From Cylindrobasidium torrendii FP15055 ss-10 (Eukaryota > Basidiomycota > Agaricomycetes > Agaricales > Physalacriaceae), in the NCBI GenBank assembly GCA_000934385.1, contig KN880609.1, positions 1 through 48,503 on the forward strand: DNA of 48,503 nt, given 5' to 3'. The translations under genes and the position numbers were made by a program. Shown here piece by piece: positions 33,544 to 45,689 of this stretch; position 1 is the stretch's first letter, and each line of letters opens with the position of its first letter. The notes below the pieces were generated by a model, which worked only from the letters and a program-made list of their open reading frames with translations, was not told the origin of the DNA and searched no databases.

Positions 33544-34580
33544 CTACGCCTTGCGCTTCTTCCTTGGTGGACCAGTTTCTATGCGTGCTGCAGATGGCTT
33601 TTGAGGAGTGCTTTTAGGCTTCTTTCGTTCGGCTTTCCTGTCTGAAGGAACGGACTTGGTGGTCGTCGGTATAGACTGCTTTCCAGCCGATGGCAGGTTG
33701 GGTTTGGTAGAGGGTAATGATTTCGTGGGAGACTGCTTTTGTGCGCTGGGTGTTGCCTTCTTAGGCTTACCCTCTTCGTTGGCATCTGTTTTCCGCTTTG
33801 ACTTACGCTCGAGAAATGCTGCCTTCTTTTCTTTCTGTTTCCTGGTGTTAGCATGCTGCCAGTGGCATGAAAAGCGGATGTCGTACGCGTTTCTGGGCTT
33901 GATGGGCCTTCTGTTTTAGCTGAAGACATTGTCAGAATTGGTAAGTTGGAGGGGTGAGGTCTACTTACTCGTTTCTCTTCACGTTTTGACAGACCTTCAG
34001 GACGCGTTGCCTCGACGGTGGTGTCTGGCACGTATGCAATAGCACTTTCCTCCTCACGGTCTTCGCTGGATGCAGCCCTTTGTGCAAATTGTGTATACCG
34101 CCGGATGTGATGCTAAGGCCGGTCAGTCAAGCAAGGCTAAAGACAAGATAGAACACTTGCTTTGGACAGGGAATGTGTCTCTACTGCTTGGACAGTGGTA
34201 AGAATTTTCCCAGGACAGACTGAGCATAGCGTGGTAGGAGGGTCCTCGGAGGCCAAGAAAAGTGGATTTTCGAGTACTTCAGCGACAGAACGGTCAAGAG
34301 TATTTTCATCCTCAGAGCTCCCACCATCATCTTCTTCTTCTGAATCAGAGTCCTGTTCTTCTCCATCCTCCTCTTCTATACCTTCGTTATCGCTTCCAGC
34401 GGCGTCAACGTCGTTGTCGGCATCGCTGCTTTCCCCTTGCCCTTCGCCGTCAGAGTCAGAGTCGGATTCGGATTCATCTGAGTCTGTGACAAGACCGAGC
34501 TGTTCTTTAAGATCTCCATCGATTCCTAGTTCTTCTTGCTCTGCCTTGCGCTTTAGGCGTCGGTCGATCCGTTTGAACAT
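33544..34580 (-). CDS. Acidic, lysine-rich nucleolar-type protein with a CxxC...HxxxxH zinc-finger motif
   Basis: This looks like a ribosome-biogenesis factor but I cannot name it. The N-terminus is basic (MFKRIDRRLKRKAEQEELG), followed by about 75 residues that are almost all Ser, Asp, Glu and Gly (DSDESESDSDSDGEGQGESS), which is typical of nucleolar proteins. A zinc-finger-like motif reads TTLCSVCPGKILTTVQAVETH and continues, across an intron near 34085-34155, into SLSKHHIRRY, giving CxxC and spaced His. The C-terminal third is Lys/Pro/Ser-rich with several nuclear localisation signals (KQKEKKAAFLERKSKRK, AERKKPKS, PPRKKRKA) and ends at TAG 33544-33546. The start codon is 58 bp from that of the divergent RNB nuclease. 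An in-frame ATG upstream would overlap that gene, so 34580 is chosen. I expect a nucleolar location. Confidence 0.7.
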
Positions 34581-34603
34581 GGTGGCAATAAATGTAGAAA
34601 TTT

Positions 34604-34615
34604 GGACCCGGGTCC
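34604..34615. promoter_or_regulatory. 12-bp perfect palindrome at the midpoint of a divergent promoter
   Basis: GGACCCGGGTCC is a perfect palindrome. Its centre, 34609.5, is exactly halfway between the two start codons (34580 on the minus strand, 34639 on the plus strand). It could be a symmetric site for a dimeric transcription factor serving both genes; a CCCGGG core also suits zinc-cluster proteins. Function is inferred from position and symmetry only. Confidence 0.4.
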
Positions 34616-34638
34616 GATCACGAAACTTTGCCTGCACC

Positions 34639-37513
34639 ATGTACGCGCTGTGTGTTCGCCAGAGTCGGGCGCCGGGAGACGCATTGCGCGTCGCGTCGGG
34701 AAGCGCGCGCAGAATGGGCAAGTTCTACGCCCAGCCAAAAGGAGAGACGTCGGCGGACAAATTGGAGAAGGTCGCCGAGGAGCTCATCGACCGGGCCACA
34801 ATATTCGACGAGGTTGGCGGTCGAAAGCGTGGTGCGCTCATCCCCGAGCGCGAGAAGATTCTGGCGAACAAGATCAAGTGGAAAGCAGGGAGGCCGCCAG
34901 AGATGGACGGCGCAGTCACCGTGTCCGACTCGCCAGAAGCCTACATTTGGAACGATGCGCAGAACGCATACGATATCAAGCCTGGCGACTATGTCGAGCT
35001 GGGAAAGTGCGTGGCCTTTTGTATAGGTAGAATAAAACTTACGCTTGTCTAGTATCGAAAATCCCACTGGGTGTGTCATTCTTGGCCAAATCACTTCGGC
35101 GCGCATGGTCGTCTATGTATCGCTCACTAGCCGAGGAGAGATTACGAACCATACTGCCGATTACATTCGCTTTTCCGTCCCCGGTTTCGTCTCAAGCGAC
35201 CTCGCTCAACGCTGCGGCGTAGCCCGAGATGATGTTCCACTGTCCCAACAAAAGGCGCGGATTAGCGTGCTACGCTACCTGACCACCATCACTCCCATTA
35301 TTCAATCGACATACAGAGATATCTCTGCGCGGTTCAGACACACTTATGAGCTGCTTTGCCATCCAGACCCAGACGTCGCGGCGCAGACTTCTATTGGCCA
35401 TCTCACGCGAATGTACAAGCGCAAGCCGGGTTTTACGGACCTGGTCGCTATCCATCGTTGGGTCGCAAAGAATCAAGACAAGTTCTATCCAGCGAAAGAC
35501 TACGCCGTATCCCAAGCAGTCCATATACGATCCGTCAACGAACATGAACGACTCAACAAAGTGGCCGAATGGCTACACCAATCCCGCAGCCCTATCGATC
35601 CTTTTGTTACCAAAGCTCTTCGAGTTATGGCTGAGAACCGAAAACGTCGGGCAGACACTATCCTCGACAAAGCTGCCATGCACTCGGAAGGACCACATTG
35701 GAACGTGACGGACATGGTCATCATCAAGCACCTTCTCGATGCAGTGATGGCAGTGGGCCAGGACTTCTGGCAGCCATTCCTTCTTACATCATCTTTACTC
35801 CTCAAGCGCCTCCATCCTAGCCTGGAGCAGGTTGAAGTTAGTCTTGTTTTCGACACCTTGGTCGACCTTGGTATTCTGCCCCCATGGCAAGACCTTTCTC
35901 TCACATGCGAAGACCACACGCCGGAAACACTGCGCATGATTCAGAAGAATATTGACAAAGGCTTCTCCACGGCGACTACCACTCCTGCCGCCGTTTCCAA
36001 TCCCTCCTCCCAAGTGCTCGGCTCAGAAGACTTTTACCCTACGGATCCTCAAGCCTCCGTGCGTCACGATTTCGGTGACTTACCAGTGTATCTTATGGAC
36101 GATTCATCGGCTACTGAGCTTGACGACGCTGTTTCTATCGAGCCTGTAGCGGGAGAGCCGGACAGTCATTGGGTCCATGTTCACATTGCCGACCCAGGCT
36201 CGGTGCTACACCCTTCGCACAAAATTGCTGTCGAGGCAGAGCGAAGACAGATGACGAGTTATCACCCGTATCGGATGAGCACCATGCTCCCCACCGAGCT
36301 CGCGCTCAATCCCGCCCTCGCAGGCATGTCACTCAACAACAGGGAGGGTCCTCAGCGCACTCTAACCTTCAGTGCCAAGGTGAACAGCCAGGGCGACATC
36401 CGCGAAGTCAAAGTACGGTCCGGCCTTGTCAACAACATTCTGAAGGTGTCCTACGACACCGTTGACCACCTCATGAACTGGCAATCGCCTCAATTATTGT
36501 ACCCTTTTGGCGGGGCCCTTCCACCCGACATTATGCAGGGTGTTACGTTCTCTGAGCGGAATCGGAAGGACATGCAAATGCTGTGGAAAGTACGGACAGA
36601 TGTGTTGGCGCGGCGGTTCAGAGATGGCAGCTTCACTTGTGCCCAGGAGATCAGCGATGTAAAAATCACAGATGTGCCACCCAACAAGGAGCCTGTCCAT
36701 CTTGGCGGGGTTTCGTTCACTGGGTCGTTGGACATGCGCTATGCCGTGAAAGATATCGCCTCTCTGGATGTCGGATCGCGACAAGTCGTAGCGGAGATGA
36801 TGAAGATTGCAGGGCGTGTCGCATCGATGTGGGCACGAGAGCAAAACCTGCCCATGTTGCGTCGCACGCTGCCTCCACCTCCGGTCAATGCAGAAGACCT
36901 GCAGCTTCTCTTATCGCAGCGCGATGAGGCAGGGTATGTCACTCGGGAATCGTCTCTCATGTTTTTGGACTACGATGTGCGTTCGTCGTATGCGCTGGAA
37001 CCAATCGGACACTACCAGGTGGGCGCTCTGGAGGGAGAGGGATACTCCCGTGTCACGTCGCCACTGCGCCGATATATCGATCTGTTCACGCATTGGCAGA
37101 TTCTCAAGCGTCTGCGTGGGGACCAAAAACCCTTATACACACCAGGCAACCTTGCGACACGGGCAGAGGTTTTCGCATCGGCGGACCGCTGGGGACGTAG
37201 GGAGTCTGGGAGGGAGCGTGTCCATTGGCAGAAGCTCTTCCTTGACAAGTGGTCCTCTGATGCAAACAAGCGCGTGAGGGAGAAACATGGCGATCCGTTG
37301 GAAGATATGTGGGCCGTGCCGATGGCGATACCAACCAGACACAGCCGTATGCAGAGCTTCTCTGCACCTGCACATATCCCGGCGCTGGGCCTGCGCGCGA
37401 CGATCCATGGGATGAAGGACATGACATCTGTGAATATCGGCGAGGCAGTGAGGGTCCACAAGTTGGAGTTATTGGGTGGTTTCCATCCTTCAGCGCGCGT
37501 CCAGCTTACATAG
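34639..37513 (+). CDS. Mitochondrial RNB-family 3'-5' exoribonuclease (Dss1/CYT-4-like)
   Basis: A ribonuclease II family enzyme, about 940 residues, like yeast Dss1 and Neurospora CYT-4, which degrade and process mitochondrial RNA, in yeast together with the helicase Suv3. The N-terminus (MYALCVRQSRAPGDALRVAS) is Arg-rich with no acidic residue until residue 13, consistent with mitochondrial import. One intron of about 45 nt (35008-35053) joins DYVELG to NIENPTGCVILGQ. The rest is a single exon. The RNB core has MDDSSATELDDAVSIEP with the metal-binding Asp cluster, then VHVHIADPGSVLHP, MSTMLPTELALNPALAGMSL and the terminal ALEGEGYSRVTSPLRRYIDL, which holds the conserved Arg and Tyr of the active site. 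The C-terminus ends FHPSARVQLT, TAG at 37511-37513. All key residues are present. The start gives the presequence; no earlier ATG lies in frame close by. Confidence 0.9.
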
Positions 37514-38196
37514 GTACATCGTCTCTGATGCTCTGGAATCATTATGATACATATGGCCTGTATACCTAGATATATATATAATTGCATTCACGATAGCATA
37601 GCATTAATCACATTCTACTCTTGCACACTGAACGTGCTTCAGCGCGATTGTGGTTCTGTGACCATTACACGTCGGTCTGCCTGGTAGCTTTGAACTTTCA
37701 TCAAGAAGTGCTAGTGAGCACTTGAGTCCTCGTGCCAGTCTGAATGCTTTTGCGGAGGTTGCCATGGTATGTGCCCTGATATTTCTCGAAGGAAATTAAG
37801 TCACACTTCACGTCTTCTTGAGCTTCCAAACCACGGATGTCAGCCAGACTCAGCCTTGCTCACGCTTGTTAGAGGTGTCGTTCTTTTGAATATATGCCTG
37901 AGTTAGATTCATACTCACCACTATGGTATCCCCAATCTGCTAGCCAACGTTGCTGCCCCCATTATCGACGACTCGTATTTCGCCGATGCTCTCGCGCTCA
38001 CGTTTTAGGAGATTCCAGGCGTCGGCCTCGTCCCTATGCGTTCCTTGTTGTCGTCGACATCAGCACGGCTCAGGGCATGATATAAAAGCACACTATGCAC
38101 AAAATGAAGTCAACCTCTTGCATTCTATTCCCCCGGCGGGCACTCTCGTTCTCTCTACCGTTCATTACCAACCCTCTCATCCCGCAGACCAAACAA
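37514..38196 (+). other. Promoter region of the xylanase gene
   Basis: About 680 bp without a gene. The first 80 bp include an AT run (GATATATATATAATTG, near 37570) that probably marks the 3' end of the RNB nuclease transcript. The remainder should be the regulatory region of the xylanase. I looked for GGCTAA-type XlnR words and saw none. A clear TATA box lies 116 bp before the start codon. Confidence 0.5.
38081..38088 (+). promoter_or_regulatory. TATA box of the xylanase gene
   Basis: TATAAAAG in the context GGCATGATATAAAAGCAC is a consensus TATA box. Transcription would start around 38110-38125, after the in-frame ATG at 38095 but well before the ATG at 38197. This decides the start in favour of 38197, which also gives a perfect signal peptide. 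Such strong TATA boxes are typical of inducible secreted-enzyme genes. Confidence 0.65.
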
Positions 38197-39592
<1,396 letters not shown>

Positions 39593-39674
39593 TCTTATTC
39601 GTTACATATTTCGTTTCTCCAGGGGTAAAATGAGGACATAAATCCAAAGATGTCTGTGTGTGTGCCACAAGCCG

Positions 39675-41535
39675 CTACTTCAAGTTCTTCTTCATCACCT
39701 ACAATCAGCATTAGCACATTTGGAAGACTGATGGGCATGTCGCAAAGACTTGCCTCCTCCATTTTATCAATATCGCCGGTCTTTATGGTGATCATCTGCT
39801 TGCCAATGAGCTGCTCCAGAGAGTGCATTTGCTGCCACGTCTGTTTATCATAAACAAAGTTGACAGAGACGCCCTTGCGTCCGAAGCGACCGGTACGTCC
39901 TATTCTGTGGATGTACGTCTCGACATCGATCGTGCGGTCGGCACCCTTGGCAGCATCACGCTCAAACATGAACGGCAAGTCATAGTTGACCACCATGTTG
40001 ACTTTCATGATATCTAGTCCACGAGCGACAACGTTGGTTGTAATCAGAACCTATGGCATGTCTCAATATACATAAGATGGTCGAAGAAATGTTTATTACC
40101 TTTGTCTTACCCTCACGGAAGGCGTCGATAACAGCGTCACGTTCTTCACCCTCCTTCGCCCCATGCAGGGAGGCAACTTTGTGGCCCTCATCAATCATGC
40201 GTTTCGCTATGCGGTCGGCAGTGTCTCTGCTCTGCAATATGTCAACTTTTGAGCCTTGTGCAGATTGAGCAGGAGCATACTTGGCAGAAAATGATACTCT
40301 GCCCAATGGTCAACAGAGAGTATAGTTGGACCAGAACGTTGTATTTCGCTTCGGCAGACTCGCAGTCCATGCAGAATTGCTTGATATTTTCCACGTTCAT
40401 CTCTTCCTTGCGCAACTCGATCTTGTTTGCGTTGGGGGCGATCTTGTCCGCGAACTTGCGGACGGTATCATTGAAAGTCGCGGAGAAAAGCACGATTTGG
40501 ATGTCCTTAGGCAGTGAGCTGGATGGCAGGTCAATGTCTGTACAAATTGGTGTTCGAGACGCACTTTTTCACCCGAATAGTCTGGTCGCCGAGGCCTTGC
40601 GAGTCAATCATGTTGTCGGCCTCGTCGAGGACAAAAACTTTAATGTGCTTTGCATCGATGATATTGCGGCGGATTAGATCAATGGCCGTCCCCGGAGTAC
40701 CGATAATGATATGCGCTGAAATCTTGGCGGTTCCCTTGGGCAGCGCGTCCTTGATAGCATATTCAGCCTGGACACCAGTGAACTTGCCCATCTCGGTGAT
40801 GACGTTCATGATTTGGCGCGCGAGTTCACGCGAAGGGGCAAGACATATGGCCTGGACACTGTTAGAATGAGATGCTTGGAGTACTTGTTCATGGCACGCG
40901 CCTGGGGAGTGTTCTTCGAATAATCGATGCGCGACAGCATAGTGAGCACGAACGCCGCCGTCTTTCCTGTTCCTGACTGAGATTGGCCAATGAAGTTTGT
41001 CGGACTGCTGAATGTTATATCTTGTGTTGTCCGCATGGTGCTATGTATGCGTACGGGTTCGCAAGGAGGAGGGGGAGGGCGCGTTCTTGAATTTTTGACG
41101 GCTTGGAGAATCGCATTTGAAATAGGCCTTTCTTGAGATCTCCGTGTCTGTAAGTTGTTATGAGATAGGTCTGTAGGTTTGCTGTCGCGCGTACAAGCCT
41201 AGTTCGTCGAACGATTTGACGCTGTAGAGCGGCGAGTTGGGATCCGCCTGTTGGTCGGCGAGTGTGACCTATATTCCCGTGAGTACGTGGTATACAGGGT
41301 TGTGATTTAGTTGCGCACTTGAACATCGAAGGTAGAGTCAATGAGGTCCGAGTTATCTACTGCATTCCGTTAATATGGTCATGGATGAATGCAATGATGG
41401 TTGACTGACCTGGCTCAGCGGCTGCGCTAGGCTTCGCAGCCTCTTCTGCGACACCTATCTTCAAGGTCAGACGTACAAGCGACTATTTGCATTGCAAAAC
41501 TAACCAGTGATGAATCCGTCCGCGTCAGTCTGCAT
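39675..41535 (-). CDS. DBP5: DEAD-box RNA helicase Dbp5/DDX19 (mRNA export)
   Basis: The ATP-dependent RNA helicase that strips export factors from mRNA at the cytoplasmic face of the nuclear pore, activated by Gle1 and inositol hexakisphosphate. The diagnostic Dbp5 stretch is [17 protein letters not shown]. Helicase motifs in order: [15 protein letters not shown] (Q motif), SQSGTGKT (Walker A), PSRELARQ (Ia), GTPGT (Ib), VLDEADNM (DEAD), LFSATF (SAT), [20 protein letters not shown] and [13 protein letters not shown] (VI). About eight introns are needed. The last is unusual: its donor is GCAAGT (39753-39748) and its acceptor TAG ends at 39699, giving a 24-nt final exon. The protein then ends [15 protein letters not shown], as expected for the family. 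The ATG at 41535 gives [11 protein letters not shown]; an additional upstream exon cannot be excluded. Confidence 0.92.
39699..39753 (-). other. 55-nt GC-AG intron at the end of DBP5
   Basis: The minus-strand sequence runs GGAGGAG then GCAAGT, with a branch-like GCTAATGC near the end and TTGTAG before GTGATGAAG. GCAAGT is the standard donor of the rare GC-AG class. Splicing yields MEEVMKKNLK and a stop. Reading through instead stays open for some 50 codons and would stop at 39595-39597. Confidence 0.7.
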
Positions 41536-42447
41536 GATGATGGTTAGATTCAACTTCGGTATCCGGACCGATTACCAGCCACTGACTGTGAGTATCACGT
41601 GCGTATATGCGCGTCAATTGAGAGTTAGAATGAGAGACCACATGTCAAGCGCTCTTTTCGGTTCTGGGAAGGCCAATCTGAGTTAAATCCAACGCCTGGA
41701 AGGGCTGTCGGCGCCACCGGACCTCGTACCGAGCTCCCGAATCCCGATCAACTCTGGCGGGAGTGACCGTCGGCAGCCACCATGGCGTTAACCGGAGCAT
41801 TCACGAATGGGGTCTTGATATGGGTTCCAAGTTGGTTCCAAGATAGATGTACGCCTTGTAGCGCGGCCATTCCAGACCAGAGTCCCACAACAACATCGCC
41901 GCTTCTGAACAACAACGATCCCCGGCCAATGCGCTTTACAACATCTTGACGACAACGTGTCTTGCCAGTGTGTGTGAGGAAGCGTGACAGCCGTCATTGT
42001 TCTGGCGTGCTAAATCTTTTAGGATTATTCTGCTGGAATATTGTGTGCAAACATCCGCGAACTGCGCCCGGCTTCGTGCAAGAGGAACGATTTTTGGTCA
42101 CTGAAAATTAAATGCGCCAGCTCTCTTCAGTGGGTTTGTGTGTGGACCAACGAGTTAGTACTCTGGGTTGTGTCCCGCCCATTGATAGAAGCTTCAACTT
42201 GAAGCCAACTACGACCTATTCGAAGTCCTTGCTGCTATACAACAGAAGCGCCAAGTTGGACGCTTCTATGCACGTAACTGACGAGGATAATGAATTCCAT
42301 TCAGCTGTTCCCAATCAATAATCATCCCATCATATTCCCACACGGCTGCAGAATAAATGCCGAGCAGATAGTATTAACAGATCTGGCCCTTCCACAACCT
42401 GGTTCATAACTCCCATGTTGGACAAGTTCAAGGAAGCCTCACAGAAA
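41536..42447. other. Divergent promoter region, no gene seen
   Basis: About 0.9 kb between DBP5 (-) and the FAD monooxygenase (+), read outward. No supported open frame. TATCACGTGCG near 41595 contains a CACGTG E-box about 60 bp before the DBP5 start. The region 41660-41990 has several GGAATGGCC/TTCCAAG words without clear order. Confidence 0.4.
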
Positions 42448-44421
42448 ATGCACTTCATCATCGTCGGCGCAAGCATTGCAGGTCTATCGGCTGGTGGCTC
42501 ACTAGCCAGGTGTGGACACACCGTCACGATTCTGGAAGGAGACACTCAGGTGCGTTGCTCTTTATAGTCCCTCTGTCCACATCACTATGCTCCGAACGTT
42601 GGCCCCCGGAAATCCCCCCTGCAGTTTTCATCCGCAACCTAGCTAACACTCTTGTCTCTTACAGGATGCCTGCGAAAATCGACCCGACATTGGCGGCGTC
42701 GGGTTACCCCCAAATGCAACGCGCCTCCTCCTTCAAGTTCCCGGAGCGTTGAAATACCTGGAGGCGCACGGGACACAGATAAATGAGTGCGTCCGTTTTT
42801 GTTTGCGGGGCCCGGCTAGATCAGTCCATGTCCTGCTCCCTGGTCCGCCATGCGTGATAGGCTGACCACTTATCTCTCTTTTCCAGGTTAAAGTTCAATG
42901 ACTTGCACACGAACGAGCCAAGGGGCCGAATAGCCTTTGACACAAGGATCATCAGCGACCTGGGTGCTCCCTACTACCTGATATCGGTACGTTCCACTTG
43001 CGCGTGTGCTGGACAATGTTGTAATCCATAAACCCATAGCACCATCTGCTGACTGGATTCCTACGTTCGTTCGCTCTCAGCACTGGATGCAAGTTTCGTT
43101 ACGGCTTCCGAGTCGCCAGTGTACACACAGAGCGCACTGGTCCAGCAGTTGTCTTTGGCCAAAATGGCGAGAGGCTGGAATGCGATGTGATAGTTGGCGC
43201 GGACGGTACAAGCAGCGTTGTCCGCGACTATCTGTACGAGCAGCAGCAACACCACCATCAACCGGAGGCTAGTCGAGACGACGATGATTGCGCTGACTCG
43301 GACGACGAAAACACTTCGACGAGCAAGTCGGCGTCGTACCTTCCCGGTCGATACTCTCGGCAGATTGTAGGGTGCGTGTCTACCTTCCTGTTATCTCGAA
43401 TAGGATAACGGCCCTGCATCAAACTCTGTGTGTCTGTGTTCTCGCCCATCGCTCACGCGAAACTCAGAGGCGTGGCCATGATCCCAGTGGAGAAGCTAGA
43501 AGCTGATCCTGAGCTCGCACCATTGCTCACAACTAAATCAGTTCGTTCATTTGATTTTATCTATATCCGCCTCGCTCATATGGTATTCCTCATTCCAGCT
43601 TGATGCCTACATGGGAGAAGGCTTTTGTTTCATATTGGGCAGGGTGCGCCATAGCCTTTTGGGTTTCGTTGTCGTCGCTGATCCCCGCGGGAAGTTTGGC
43701 TCACATTATTCCTTCAACATGGCATCTCCGCGCGAAGCCAATCCCAACGAACGTGATATACCCTGGCGCACGTCCATCCCGGCACACGAACATCTGGCGC
43801 AATTCGTGCCGAAGGATAATGCCAGGTGTGTACTTTGGGTTCTGATCACTTAACTACCCTTATCCATTCATTCGTCCAAGGCTACAACGTCTTTTCTCGA
43901 TGTGTACATCCGCCAACTACTCTGTGCAAACCCTTAAGCCTCTGACCTCCTTCGTCGACATGCACGGCCGAGCCATCGTAGTCGGCACCGCTGCACACTG
44001 CGCGCCTGTTCACGCCGTGCATACAGCCAGCTTACCCATCGAGGACTGCTTCACGCTCGCGCGGCTTCTGGAGCGTGGGAACAAAATCTCGGAAGAGAAC
44101 GGCCTCTCAGCAAGGGAAATGTTGCCTTTACTGTTGCGCGGGTACAACGAAATCCGCACGCCTCGTTCATTCCATCTGTCCGACTCGGACCTGCTGGCAT
44201 TGACGATGGCATCTCTCCGCCTACCCGAGGGACCCATGCGGAATGCGCTGTTCGAAGTGATGAAAGCTAGCCTCACGGCGAAGTCGGCAGACGAGGTCGG
44301 CGACAACGGACAGGTCGCAGTGGATTGGGTGGATTGGGTTGAGAAAGCAAACTACGACGCACAGGATGCTGTCGACGAATGGTGGCTTAATTATGGTCAA
44401 TATGCGGTTGAACGGCATTAG
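42448..44421 (+). CDS. FAD-dependent monooxygenase (salicylate hydroxylase-like) with odd GD motif
   Basis: A class A flavin monooxygenase. The Rossmann loop is FIIVGASIAGLSAGGSLARC, with the acidic ribose contact in VTILEGD. VGLPPNATRLLLQ and IISDLGAPYYLIS are typical of salicylate hydroxylase-like enzymes. The DG motif, ECDVIVGADGTSSVVRDYL, is intact. It is followed by an inserted low-complexity stretch rich in Gln, His, Asp and Ser (43228-43350). The second FAD motif reads RAIVVGTAAHCAPVHAV: the usual Asp of GD is Thr, and the GQG-type sequence after it is lost, although SLPIEDCFTLARLL is kept. The C-terminus includes WVDWVEKANYDAQDAVDEWW and ends at TAG 44419-44421. About six introns are implied. 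The start at 42448 has A at -3; an in-frame ATG at 42415 adds 11 residues. Activity may be altered by the changed FAD motif. Confidence 0.8.
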
Positions 44422-45689
44422 CCAACGACCACGAAAAAAACAACCATGTATACCGAGGGCCAGACGCTGGCTATGTACTATGTATACTTTCTTCTCAGGG
44501 AATGGAGCACACGGGGGCTTGACTAGCATGGTAATTAGGCAGGCTGTAATTGTAGTAAAATGCATTTTCTCTGGCAATCGCTCGGCTCCCGCTTCTAGCC
44601 AGGTCAAGTAGGCGTCTCTCCATCATGGACGTCGTGTGCCAAATATCCGGGTGTACACGATTCTATCCATTGTAATTGTCAGTCTTAGCTTCAACCCGCC
44701 TGACCCATCCCTGGCAAGAATTCGCGGCTGAAATATTACGACGTTTTTTTTCAACACCAGGGAATAACTATCAGAACAACGCTCGTGACTTATGATGTGC
44801 CATTCCCAAGTACTTATACCAAATTAGGCAGCTCTTCCACGAGCACATTCAGTGCAACATTAGACCCGTCGCCGTCCATATCTTGGCAGCTACTGTAACG
44901 AGAGCGTACATAGAAATTTTGATGAATCTCCAGTAGCATCTGGATTCTTGATGCATCTTTGCCCCGCTTCTATTGTAAACATTTTCATTTTCGTTATCGC
45001 GCCTCAATGGGAAGCACGTGAGCGTGTTGTGCCGGCCAAAACGATCACGGCATTTCGCCTTTCGGGATTTGGCGTCCATCCTTCACGCGCTTGACGGCTG
45101 GCCTTCTACTTGCCTTCCACCGTCAATTTGGCTTGGACCAGGCTTCCCCGATATTTTCGTTTGCTCCTGTTCAATTCGTATATCGTCCATATTTGAAACA
45201 CGGGTGCGCCGCGCCCCGGTCTTCGAGCTAGGGACAAGAGGTATTCGCAAGCGGGCGGGACCCCAGTCTGGACGATCCAGAGCGCATCATTCTCTGCGAA
45301 AACTGCTCCAAATCGAATGAACAGCGATGAATTCGCCAGATCGGCAGAAGTCCGTGCAAGTTAACCTTCTTTGCTTCGAAGAGCTTCCCTCAGGCTTCAC
45401 TTTGAAGTGTAAAGATACGCGCTCTATTGGGAGCCATGAGTTGGCGGCGTATTACTGTAGGAAGAAGGCGTCATGGCGCGCATCACTGGCCAGTCACTAG
45501 CGACCTCTGGGCCAGGCTGGGGTAACGGGGGTCCCTTCTGTGCTATCTGCTGTTGGTTATCCGGAAGATGTGAAGACAGTGACCCCATGATGTCAGGTCA
45601 TTCATTGGCTCGATAAATGGCGAGACCTTTCGTGATACGGCTTCCTTCGTTCTGACCACCACCACCACCCCTTGGCCCTTTTCCCCGCC
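44422..45689. other. 1.3-kb intergenic stretch, no gene seen
   Basis: The 3' flank of the monooxygenase gene followed by the promoter of the membrane-protein gene. Open frames (for example 45018-45320) have no motifs. A run of CCACCACCACCACCCC immediately precedes the next gene (45656-45672), a simple-sequence tract in its 5' leader. Confidence 0.4.

Noticed and set aside
34162..34640. Long plus-strand frame opposite the acidic protein
   Set aside because: Its Ser-rich sequence is the reverse complement of the Asp/Glu/Ser codons of the minus-strand gene; the RNB gene starts only at 34639.
38095..38196. Upstream in-frame ATG for the xylanase (would add 34 residues)
   Set aside because: It lies only about 7 bp after the TATA box, so it should be upstream of the transcription start, and it would bury the signal peptide.
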